From Rutpela maculata (Eukaryota; Arthropoda; Insecta; Coleoptera; Cerambycidae), in NCBI GenBank assembly GCA_936432065.2, contig OW386285.2, positions 175,937,984 to 176,001,983 on the forward strand: DNA of 64,000 bases, given 5' to 3'. The first letter of the stretch is position 1, and every line of letters starts with the position of its first letter. The notes under the pieces are model-generated. The model was not told the origin of the DNA and ran no database searches. It saw nothing but the letters and a program-made list of their open reading frames with translations. Shown in pieces: positions 10,103 to 20,609 of this stretch. The translations under genes and the position numbers were made by a program.

Positions 10103-12134
10103 CAGGGTTCTCATTATAATATTATCTTTAAATGTTTGGATTTACAGGTGGACACTGTTTAAAATATTTGAGGTTTCATTCTGATATGATTTTTGCATTT
10201 AAATTAGATCCGAATGCATACTGATAAAGACTTATATAATTTACTGTAGGCACAACAAATAAATACTCGTAGAAACTGCTCTCATCAATCCTCTTGAAGG
10301 AATACTAAATATGTACCTGGAATTTCCGACCATATCGTAACATGTAGTGAACAATTTGTTACGGATCAAACCTCATCACAATTATATTCGGAAAACAGCA
10401 TAAATACTGTTAGAAATTGATCGCATATAACCCCATTCGAAGTGATTAAACTTGTATTTGTAATTGCAGTTGAAAACTGACCTTCCTTTTTACCCATTCA
10501 AACAAATGAAAACACATTTAATATATTACTGAAAAAAAAAACATTAACACTCATAGAAACTGATCTCATAAATCCCTATTTAAACATTATAATTTGTAAT
10601 CTTCAATTGCAAATCAAAACTGTTCTAACCTAATGCAGCTCGTTTCTTATAGAAACACTTGCCATTTAACCACGAAAAGCCGCACGTTTTACATTAGATA
10701 CTGTTCTCATAAATTCTCATTGAGATAGTATAAGTAAATGTCTGGATTTACAAATAGATACTGTTTAAAATATTTGGTTGCTTTATTCTGATATAATTTT
10801 CATATTTAAATTAGATCCGAATCTTTACTGATAAAGACTTATATAATTTACTAGAGGAACAACAAATAGATACTCGTAGAAACTGCTCTCATCAATCCTC
10901 TTGAAGGAATACCAAATGCGTACTTGGAATTTCCGACCATATCATAACATGTAGTGAACAATTTGTTACTGATTAAACCTCATCACAATTATATCCGGAA
11001 AACAACATAAATACTTTTAGAAATTGATCGCATATAACCCCATTCGAAGTGATTCAACTTGTATTTGTAATTGCAGTTGAAAACTGACCTTTCTTTTTAC
11101 CCATTCAAACAAATGAAAACACATTTAATATATTACTGAAGAAAACACATTAATACTCATAGAAACTGATCTCATAAATCCCTATTCAAACATTATAATT
11201 TTGAATCTTCAATTACAAATCAAAACTGTTCTAACCTAATGCAACTCGTTTCTTATAGAAACTCTTGCCATTTAACCACGGAAAGCCGCACGTTTTACAT
11301 TAGATACTGTTCTCATAAATTCTCATTGAGATAGTATAAGTAAATGTTTGGATTTACAAATAGATACTGTTTAAAATATTTGGTTGCTTTATTCTGATAT
11401 AATTTTCATATTTAAATTAGATCCGAATCTGTACTGATAAAGACTTATATAATTTACTATAGGAACAACAAATAGATACTCGTAGAAACTGCTCTCATCA
11501 ATCCTCTTGAAGGAATACTAAATGTGTACTTGGAATTTCCGACCATATCATAACAAATAGTGAACAATTTGTTACTGATTGAACCTCATCACAATTATAT
11601 TCGGAAAACAGCATAAATACTTTTAGAAATTGATCGCATATAACCCCATTCGAAGCGATTAAACTTGTATTTGTAATTGCAGTTGAAAACTGACCTTTCT
11701 TTTTACCCATTCAAACAAATGAAAACACATTTAATATATTACTGAAAAAAACATTAATACTCATAGAAACTGATCTCATAAATCCCTATTCAAACATTGT
11801 AATTTGTAATCTTCAGTTGCAAATCAAAACTGTTCTAACCTAATGCAGCTCGTTTCTTAAAGAAACACTTGTCTTTTAATCATGGAAAACCGCACGAATT
11901 ACATTAGATACTGTGCTCATAAATTCCCATCGATGTGGTATAAGCAAATGTTTGGATTTACAAATGGATATGGCTTGACTCGTTTTGCTGGTCAATTCTG
12001 ATATAAACTGATAACAATTTCAACAGCAACTTTACCTAACTCTTATAGAAACTTATTGACCATATAGGTTCTCATAGACTCTTATTAATTTTTGCTAATT
12101 TTCAATACGGATTGATGAGATTTTTTTGACAGGG
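10103..12134 (-). repeat. Fold-back arm B' (inverted copy of B)
   Basis: This is the reverse complement of 4159-6190, ending GACAGGG at 12134 where the host MITE resumes. Units begin near 10641, 11249 and 11850 on the minus strand. Confidence 0.8.
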
Positions 12135-12636
12135 AAAAGATAGATAGATAACGTTTATTTAACCGTATTATATACATATTTGTACATTTGTAGAAAGTCA
12201 ACTAAACAAAAAACAGTAACAAAAAAGTAAAAAAGGGTAATATTCACAAATTTTGTAATCAATCCGTTGTATAAAATGAATGCTATCTTGCAGTAGGTAC
12301 ATTGATAATAATCATGTAGTAATAATCAAATATTTCGAATATATCCATCATATTACATATAAAAACTGAGAATTTTTTCAATTATGAGATTATGAGTATT
12401 TTAAAATGTGAAATCTCCAGTTTAAACGCGCGGTCCCCATCCACCGTTTGAAGTTTAACCTTATACAGCTGGCCCAGTATCGCATCGCAATACCGGTACC
12501 GAAATTCCATATTCGTACCAATCGTATCGGCGATACGAAATGTACGAATCTTTTATTTTTATGGGATTCGTACCATTCGTACCACTGCAAGGATTCGTAC
12601 CAATGATACGAATCATACGAGTACTACCCACCTCTA
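12135..12636. mobile_element. hAT-type MITE, copy 2, right part
   Basis: Sequence from AAAAGATAGATAG to CCCACCTCTA continues copy 2 after the 9.74-kb insertion. It includes about 150 bp missing from copy 1, so copy 2 is the longer form. Both contain TTTAAACGCGCGGTCCC before the terminal ATTCGTAC-rich block. Confidence 0.8.
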
Positions 12637-12639
12637 GCT

Positions 12640-13135
12640 TAGTGATGGGCAATACGACTCTTTTCAAAGATTCGTATCGTATTCGTATCGTATGCAGAAA
12701 GATTCGTATCAGAAGTTTCGTATTTGTATTTCGTACTAAACGTATATCAAGATGCTAGTATGCGCGAAAATCAAACTACGCATAATTGTACTATTGTACA
12801 ATTGAATTGGTATATCGTATATTTGCCTATGCAACAACATTTTGGTCTTAAATCCTTAAAACTATTGAGAAATATAAACAGATGTGTGACAGTCTAGGTT
12901 TTTTTTTTTCTTTTAGTCGTTATGTATTGTGAATCTCAACAGGAGAACAGAAGTTGCAAAGGGTTAACGCATACAACGTATATTTACCGATACGAAATCG
13001 AACCGCATTGTTCGCATTAGGTCAGTATGCACTGGATACGAATACGAAACCGTATCCATTGTACAGATTCGACCATACGTATCATCGGAAAGAGTCGTAT
13101 TATTATACGATTCATACAAATACGACACATCACTA
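12640..13135. mobile_element. hAT element, 496 bp, perfect 8-bp duplication
   Basis: The ends are TAGTGATGGG and the complement of TAGTGATGTG. The octamer ctctagct flanks both sides (12632-12639 and 13136-13143). It is inserted into the very end of MITE copy 2. The interior is rich in ATTCGTATCGTAT motifs like its neighbours, but the termini belong to a different family. It has no intact ORF. Confidence 0.9.
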
Positions 13136-13159
13136 CTCTAGCTCAACTTCATTGCTCTA

Positions 13160-13397
13160 TAGAGTTGGGCGATTCGACTCTTTTTAAGGATTCGTACCAA
13201 ACGAATCCGTATCAAGAAAAAATTCGTACTGAAATATTCTTTCAAGAATCCGAACTGTCTTGATTGTACAAACGGATACGGTTACAACATCGATAGGAAA
13301 TATACGAATCTTTTGCTTTTGTGGGATTTGTACCATTCGAATCACTGCCAGGATTCGATTCAATGGTACGAATCATACGAGTTACTACCCAACTCTA
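13160..13397. mobile_element. hAT MITE, 238 bp, perfect 8-bp duplication
   Basis: The ends are TAGAGTTGGG and CCCAACTCTA, with ttgctcta at 13152-13159 and 13398-13405. It is nearly identical, in the opposite orientation, to the element at 9105-9342. Confidence 0.92.
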
Positions 13398-13426
13398 TTG
13401 CTCTAGCCTAGCCTAGCTCGCAGTTG

Positions 13427-14101
13427 CAGTGTTACCAATTGGTGGGTATTTACCCGAATTGCAGGGATTTTAGAAATGTGTGGGTATTTTGGTGGGTAAT
13501 GACTTCATGTCGGTAAAATGCGGGTATTTTGAGATCTGGCGGCAGTGAGCTCTATACATACTAAATGTGCTCCCTTAGGGAGTAAAGCTCGCATCCGCAG
13601 GTTCTCTGTCTCTGTGGCCCATTACATAGTTTAACAAGTTGCGAGGGAGACACAGAACCTTTCCGCTATTGTTCGAGTTCACTCCATTATAGCTATTTTC
13701 TTTCGTGCTCGTTCAAACTGAACACAATCAGTATGCAACCAATAGAGATCAAGGATTTCAAAAATACCTCGATTTGATTGGCTGTTTAGTGATTGCAATC
13801 AGTTCGTTCAGCACGAAAGAAAACAGTACATTGTTAGAGTTTTGTTATTTTTTTAATAGTTTCTATTGCGTTTTATATTTGTTTTGTTTTATTATCTTCC
13901 CATTCCTTCGTACGAGCATCACTATTAAACCGGTAAAAATTTTTAGCACCAAACCAAGCCACAAACAACCAAAAAATTGCAATGCCTATCTGTTTTTCTA
14001 GTGTGGGTATTTTGGTGGGTAATTTCATATAGTTGGTGGGTAATGCGGGTATTTTCTTTGTGATTTTGCGGGTATTTAAAATCTACTCGTTGGCAACACT
14101 G
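13427..14101. mobile_element. hAT element, 675 bp, perfect 8-bp duplication
   Basis: The ends are CAGTGTTACCAA and the complement of CAGTGTTGCCAA. The octamer cgcagttg flanks both sides (13419-13426 and 14102-14109). Subterminal regions carry repeated GGTGGGTATTT motifs. An internal imperfect inverted repeat (about 13692-13725 against 13800-13832) contains TTTTCTTTCGTGCT. No transposase is encoded. Confidence 0.9.
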
Positions 14102-14109
14102 CGCAGTTG

Positions 14110-15015
14110 TCGCCAAGACCGGCCAAGACTCGTTGGTTGTTGCTGTTTTGATTGTCATTTGACAAATTTAATTTGCCGCTTGAGTTTGTAGTTTGCGGAT
14201 GGGAACTCTTCTGCAAATGTTTTGATAAATTGAATTTGCTTACAAATTGAATCGATTAATCTATTTCCAGTTTAGTTAAACGGGTAAGACTTACATTATA
14301 TTTTCTATAACGTCGAAATTTTACAATTTGTTTCTATAATGGGTATCTAATAAATGATAGTGTTATTTTAAAATTATTTGCAACAGTTACTATTGAAAAT
14401 TAATGAAAATGAGAGGTAGAATGTCTGCTGAAGTTACTGCGTTGACTGAAAACTAAATCAGTTTAATCATCCTAAGATTAATTTCTTCCGTTACCGAAGA
14501 AATGTGAAGTGTGAGGCATATTTACACTGAAATACATAAGAGAAAATTGCCTACATATTTATATCATATATGAATTACATTTCTTATGAGATATAGGTTA
14601 TTTATGTTTTGGTTTATTTATTGTGCTCCATGTGGTGCATGTGTTTTAATTATAAGAATAAAATAACTAATACCTTAGTTACTACTAATATATTTGAATA
14701 GCATTATCATAAAAAATTGTTCACATTCTTTCCCGATATTTATGTGGTGATGGAATTAAAGCAGCATTCATATAAGAGCACATAAATATCAAACAAAAAT
14801 GTGGGCAATATTACTTATTTCTTCTTTGAAATCCGACAGTGAACATCATATCTTCGTAACTGATGCATAAAAATGATTTTAAATAATGATCAAGGGTCGA
14901 AATTTTTTCAGCGCTAACAGAGTCGAACCTGACTTGATATTTAATTACTTCCACATCAAGTGATAATAACGCAAATATATTTTGAACTTATTCCGTTGAA
15001 GGGTTGGGGGGTAAA
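14110..15015. other. Unassigned sequence
   Basis: AT-rich sequence without recognisable domains, long frames, terminal repeats or tandem arrays. I see nothing annotatable in it. Confidence 0.5.
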
Positions 15016-15710
15016 TTAACACCTTGACTGCGAGACCATATTTGAATGACTTTTTGAATGTGCGGTACATGCCTTACGAGGCATGTGATGATTTTTTACT
15101 TCTGTGCGTCACATGCCATTAGGGGCATGTCAGCGGAACTGTATATAAATGCCATCTATACATCAAGTACATAACTTTGTTACAAAAGTATTGTGTCAAA
15201 TACTTCTATAGATAGGTATCTTTCTTAGATTATACTCGCAAATGTCTAGGTAGGCATGTACCGTACAGACAGCAACAAGAAAAAAAATCATTTTATTGAT
15301 ACTGAAAAAATGGTCTATTACAAAAAAATTTGTATTCAAACAAAATCTAAAGATTTAGATAATCAAAATTAAATATTAGTATTATGTAAAAACAGTACTG
15401 AAACATTCTAAACAGTAGCCTGGTTTTCCTGGACAGTCGTCACATAATGTAACTACCCTACAGACTTCTTTATAGGTATCTCTGGGTGAGAGAGTTTCTC
15501 TAAATATTTCCCTACGTTTACAGGGTCTTCTCTTTTTTCTTTCCTTCTTCTGGTTTTCGTAAAGACTGTGACTACCACTGGTAGTTTGTCTATCCATTTT
15601 ATTGTTTTAATATTTTTTTTATTTATTCCTATAATTTGCCTCTTCATCATCCGGTTCTTCGAATTTTTTAAAATAGGAGGAATTCCTATAATATAAAATA
15701 ACATTTCTAT
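15016..15710 (-). mobile_element. piggyBac-type element, 3' remnant
   Basis: A TTAA target site (15016-15019) is followed by CACCTTGACTGCGAGACC, resembling insect piggyBac-like termini. Subterminal palindromes such as CATGCCTTACGAGGCATG follow at 15069-15086. Inward on the minus strand lies the end of a transposase reading frame, and a TTTTATT (complement of AATAAAA) at about 15291 could be its polyadenylation signal. No second terminus was found, so the element is truncated. Confidence 0.6.
15382..15704 (-). pseudogene. piggyBac transposase C-terminus (frameshifted)
   Basis: Two overlapping minus-strand frames (15453-15704, then 15382-15597) together resemble the basic linker and C-terminal cysteine-rich finger of piggyBac transposases. 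The clearest part is the terminal LCDDCPGKPGYCLECF, matching the usual CxxC...CxxCF ending. The upstream half reads in another frame, so at least one frameshift lies near 15540-15600, and an expected first cysteine pair is damaged. The catalytic DDD domain is absent. The fragment is only the last ~100 residues of a protein that is normally 550-600 long and cannot be functional. Confidence 0.55.
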
Positions 15711-17280
15711 ATTTAGTTTATTTTAAAAAAAATATAATATAAAGTTGTTTTGGTACTACTAATCTCAACTAATACTTTGCATGCTTATTCAGATGTCAGT
15801 TGCTCTCTGTCTATCATGATGGTCTCACATGATAGTGACAAAATACACCGTTCAACACACAACTGATTAATGACGTAAATGCCCAAGGAACAATTTAAAA
15901 GTCATTTGGACTTGAGGAGGTTTTAAAATAGGTTTGTCAGGGTTAGGAAATAGTCTTGTGCTTTATTGATGTTGTAGTTAAGGCCTTCAAGTATACTTGC
16001 TCTTATATGTTAAGTTTTAATGCATTCTGTAAGACCTAATTATAAAGCTAATTTGCTTCTAGGATAATATGTATTTGTAATGGGTTTATCATACCTACAT
16101 AAAACTCCATAAAACTAATGAGTTTTATGAACGTCTTAAATTCCATTTAGATTTAAAGAGGCTTTAAATTATTCTTTATGGTTTTAACATATTTGCGATA
16201 AATGCATTTTAAATCCTTTTTAAAACTAGACATTTTCAATGCCTATTAGTACTTATTAAAGGCCATTACAAAACTAGACTCTTAAAACATCCTTGACAAA
16301 TGTCGTGATGAAACCGTTATGAAGAAAAAAAGGCCTCTATAAATCTAAAAAGCAAATTTTAGTCCCATAAAACACTTTCTAAAACCTCAATAAAACGTTC
16401 ATTATAAAAATAATAAACAATATGTTTGCCTGAATTGTCGTTGGTGCATGTGTGTGTGTGTGTGTTAATTAAAAATATTTCACGACTTACTGATGTGTAA
16501 TTATGTCTTTTATGGAAGAAATTATTTTGAGGTTTTAAGTTTATTGTATCAAATGTCAACGCGGTTCGTCTTGGAGGCGGTTCTTTTAAATCCCGAACGT
16601 TTTTTTACAGCTTTTATCAAGTCCATGTGATCTTCACCAAGTGCATTTGCATTTATGTAAGGAAGGGATTATTTGTGATAGTATACAAAAAGACTAAAAG
16701 GACTTCATTTAGAGTAAATGTTCTAAGTCATTACCATTATTAGAATATATAGTTTAATGAGAGGACTGTAAAATGACAATTAGGTTTTTAGTTGGTCGGC
16801 CATGTTTTTCTTGTTATATAAAAATATTCAAGGTCAATCTCACAATAATTATCACTTTTTCTTTAGCAAATTAAGGTAGAATTACAAGAAATTACTGAAA
16901 ATTACCGTGGGAACCAAGAAGCAGCCTACTTTTTTAAATTTGCTGATTACAAGTCTACGCAAATTTTGTATGAATATTAAAATCATTATTATTTCTGAGG
17001 CCCCTTTGTTTTTTGGGCCATTTTTTTTGTGGTTTTAACGATAAACTGCCATTGGTTTTAATTTTTTTGTCATACCTGATGTATTTTTATTACCTTTTAA
17101 ATCGGCCTTAGAGAGGTTATACTGCCACTCTACGCTTTATAAATTTTAAATTCCATTTTATCTTCAATACGTCTGATGGTGTGTTGGCTTAAGTCAGTTT
17201 AGAAAAAATAAATGCAATAATAAAGTTATTTGGATTCCTTTGTGGACATTCTTATAGCTTCTCAGTTCTAATATGGACTT
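15711..17280. other. Unassigned AT-rich sequence
   Basis: No gene is recognised. From about 15900 to 16370 there are many GTTTTAAA and AAAACTA-like phrases, similar in style to 24060-24330 on the far side of the long inverted-repeat element. A short (TG)n microsatellite lies at about 16447-16465. No paired termini were seen. Confidence 0.45.
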
Positions 17281-18045
17281 ATAGACCGTGGGATAGTGAC
17301 AGATTTTTTTAAACGTTTGGTTCCTATCTGGCCTTTTGGGAGCCTTTTGTGCCTAATTTGTAATAATCATTTTCGTGTTTATCAAATGGTTATCCAGGGC
17401 CCCTCAGCGGAAAACAGAAAAGAAAATTTCATGAAAATGAGCAATTTCAAACGTTTTGTTCCTATCTCGCGTCAAGTTAGACTTACGTTTTAAAGAAAAT
17501 CATCCGACGGAAGCTTATCGCCAGACAAATTCCATGGGCCGGAAGGCCCGAAATTTTAATCCGAAGTTGTAAGAAAAAATGGTTAAAATCAAACGATTTG
17601 GTTCTTATCTGGGAATTGTATATATAGGTAAATAGATTATAATTATCGCGATATAACAAACGCCAGACAAATTCCGAGGGCCCAACAGTGAAAAAATTAT
17701 TGTTCAAGTTTGTCAACTATTCCGCGAAAATCAAACGATTGGTTCTCATGTGAAATGATTTTTTCTGTAAAAATTAACCAAAACGAAAATGTATTGAATC
17801 ATTCACAGACATTTTTAGTGGGCCAAACATATTTTAAATCTTAAAAGAAGTGCACGAAAAAAAGCCATTTTTTCAAACGATTTATTCCTGTCTGGCATTT
17901 GGATTTTAAAAAGATATGGTAATAAATAAACCATATTTCAAGTCCCAGACAAAAAGCGTGGGCCAAACATATTTTAAATCTTAAAAGAAGTGCACGAAAA
18001 AAAAAACATTTTTTCAAACGATTTATTCCTGTCTGGCATGGTGGA
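17281..18045 (+). repeat. Left arm array of 142-bp two-box monomers
   Basis: Box 1 (TCAAACG...CTATCTGG) starts at about 17309, 17447, 17589, 17731, 17873 and 18014, giving steps of 138, 142, 142, 142 and 141. Box 2 (CCAGAC...GGGCC) starts at 17521, 17663, 17805 and 17945, giving steps of 142, 142 and 140. Sequence between boxes differs much more than the boxes. TCTGGC in box 1 and GCCAGA in box 2 are mutually inverted. Confidence 0.75.
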
Positions 18046-19669
18046 CTCTGTACGTATATCAACCATTAAGTATATATGTTGTTTGGTTTATAATAACTAT
18101 TTGTTAATTTTGTATATTTATTTAGAAACATTTATTTATGTTACAGTTTCTGTCACCATGTTTCCCTCACACACTGGAAGGCTTAATTAATATTTACATA
18201 TTTATATTAGAAAATAGATTATACTGAATTAAGGTATAGTTAGTTGCATATGTTATAGTAATTTAAATATAGGAATTGTAATTACGAACATGCCCATTGA
18301 GTAGATTGCTGCCGGGTAGAGGTAAACCTAGCTTCCTTTCTTCATTCATAAATGCAAATTAAATCATTTTCAAATTTCGGTAGCAGCAAACTGGTACTTC
18401 AAAGTGATAAGTAATTAGACATAAAAGTTGTCAAATTTGTTCTATCGCGTTTAACTAACTGCATCCACATGAGTAAAGGTATTTAAATTTGTTTATATAT
18501 TCCTTAGATTAATAATTAACGGCACTAAGCCATATATATATTTTATTTAACTAACTATACAATTTCACATGCAAAGTGAACCTTACATCCAAACCACGTG
18601 TTAATAATTGTTTTCTCTCTCTTTTTAAACATAGAAGTTTTGCTGCTTTATTTATTTTTGCTGCTGTATTTATTTATATATTTATTTATTGATTTTTGAG
18701 AATCATTTACATCAACTTAAGTTGATATTTTGCCAACGGATTATTCAGCCTATAATTCAGTTGTATTCGTTTAATTTAAAACAAATATTTTGGGAGTCAT
18801 TTCTTCATATATGAGATTCAGCATCCATTTGGTTTTGTTTCAATCAGTCAATCATTAAATTCAAAATCAGGATCAACTAGGGAATCAAAAATAGCGAAAC
18901 TTCGGCATTATTTAGGAAGTTTAAACATCTTTAACATCCAGTAGCCTACATGTCTTACCCCAGTGGTGTGTGGAAACAGGAGGCAGAAACTCAGGGACAC
19001 CGCCAGACTATCAGCTATACAGAAGCCATCATCAGGTGGTGAGATTATTGTATCTTTTTAAGATTTGTGCTACGATTTGTGTTTAAATTTATATTTTTTC
19101 CGATACAAGGACTTGATTTTCGAACTGTATATTTGTCACTATATATTTTGCATTATCGTATATTATTTATTTACTTTTATAGGTGATTAATAATTTTTAT
19201 ATGATGATTTACATATAGTATCTTTTCTTTTCATAATATTATAGGTCATATGCCTATTAATTTTGTCATTTTTTTATCAATATTGCTAGAGTATAATAAA
19301 TAATATAATTTTACCTTAAACTTGCTATTTTCAATTTTCTTGTTTGTGGCTGTCCTAAGTTATTTTCAGGTTATTCCACAGCGATCTACTTTTTGACCAT
19401 AAGAGGGTAGCATTTAAGTCAGTTAATTTTTTTTTCTGTGGATGGTGCCCTAGGTAAAATCTTTTAGTTACGCTTCTTCTTTGGTCGGAAGGTAAATCGG
19501 TTTAATTTTTGACACTGTGAGTATTGTGGGTTTAATCTTTGTCCTCATTTAAAAATATAAAACAAAATATAATTACTATAAAAAATAGGAACCCACGAAC
19601 CCAGCTCTCTCACGGGATCGACTAGTCGCTAGTCCTCGGATTTGTTTTTCTTTAAAATATTTATATTTT
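18046..19669. other. Unassigned segment inside the left arm
   Basis: The segment separates two copies of the same monomer type (box 1 at 18014 and at 19785), so it may be an insertion or an expansion product. It is AT-rich with TTTATTTATT runs near 18650-18690. A short plus-strand frame near 18955-19042 looks codon-like but is too short to assign. No terminal repeats were found. Confidence 0.4.
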
Positions 19670-19990
19670 AATCGGGATTAAGTTCGAGTGTAACAAAATA
19701 AACCATATTTCAAGTCCCAGATCAAAAGCGTGGGCCAAACATATTTTAAATCTTATAAGAAGTGCACGAAAAAAAGCCATTTTTTCAAACGATTTATTCC
19801 TATCTGGCATTTGGATTTTAAAAAGATATGGTAATAAATAAACCATATTTCAAGTCCCAGACAAAAAGCTTGGGCCCAGCCGTAGATATGTTGAGTGAAA
19901 GTATCGAAAAATCAAAAAACAGTCGTGTAAAAATCGATGCATTTTCAAACGATTCACACTCGTCTGGCATTTCATTAGCTTGTCATTCAT
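19670..19990 (+). repeat. Inner part of the left arm array
   Basis: Box 1 is at 19785 and 19945 (step 160) and box 2 at 19717 and 19857. The right arm mirrors this order, with box 1 complements at 23471 and 23311 (step 160), so these are the innermost monomers of the inverted repeat. Confidence 0.7.
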
Positions 19991-20609
19991 AATTTTTATT
20001 ATTTTATTTTATATTTTTGAATATATATTCTATTTAGTTGTGTTTTTAATTTTTTTTTGCCGTTTTTTTCTCACTTGAAACTCATTTGGAATTTGATTTT
20101 CTTTATCACTGGAATCAATATAACTGTCACTTTCACATTCATAATCCCTCGATCGAATAATATTTACAATAAATAAGTTACATACTAGTAAAAAGACAAA
20201 TATAAATTATTACATATTAATATATAATTTACAACTCTGCACTACACCATAGAAACTGAGAGTCCTCGTAAGTCCGTACCTGTTTCATTCTCCCTTGGCG
20301 TAGGTAGTCAACCACACAAAAGTGATTTCTTCTCTCATTTTAATGCACGCGACATAAGACACGTAAGATGCGATGTGGTAGAAACATATGTGGTATGCAT
20401 TGCTTGCGAGCGACGCTGCTTTTTATACTCCCCGCTCGTCCCGGGGTGATTTTTATTTATCGTTTGCTAATGGGGAACTTGCCCATTTTTTTGTATTTCA
20501 TTAAAGGGCGTGTTTATGTATAAAAACACGCCACATCGAATATCAGCTCTTAAATCGCAGTACTTTTTGCAATAAATCTCTCATCTTTATGCATGAGTCT
20601 GCAAATATG
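19991..20609. other. Inner region with weak minus-strand coding signal
   Basis: On the minus strand, a frame ending at the stop at 20030-20032 and running back to about 20180 reads like real protein: acidic-serine rich, then KRQKKIKNTTK before the stop. A TATAAAAAG-like box on the same strand lies at about 20419-20427, with possible splice-donor sequence (CAGGTACGG) near 20277. Together these could be the 3' exon and promoter of a gene carried by the long inverted-repeat element, but no domain is recognised and the evidence is thin. A short GGCGTGTTT...AAAACACGCC palindrome lies near 20507-20533. Confidence 0.2.

Larger units (their letters stand above)
2394..12134. mobile_element. 9.74-kb fold-back repeat complex inserted in a hAT MITE
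   Basis: The segment starts CCCTGCCAAAAATTC and ends with the complement of CCCTGTCAAAAAAATC. It separates the two halves of MITE copy 2, so it behaves as one insertion. The host site in copy 1 has five As; here three As flank the left and four the right, consistent with a 2-bp AA duplication or A-tract variation. The body is built from units of about 600 bp, in plus orientation to about 6370 and minus orientation afterwards. No transposase ORF was found. Fold-back or Galileo-like elements are the nearest known analogy; assignment is inference. Confidence 0.7.

Noticed and set aside
2394..12134. Repeated units considered as a CRISPR array or simple satellite
   Set aside because: Units are ~600 bp, occur in both orientations and carry nested insertions. 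There are no short direct repeats with unique spacers.
13705..14001. 98-codon plus-strand frame as a gene
   Set aside because: It lies wholly within the 675-bp non-autonomous hAT element and shows no transposase motif.
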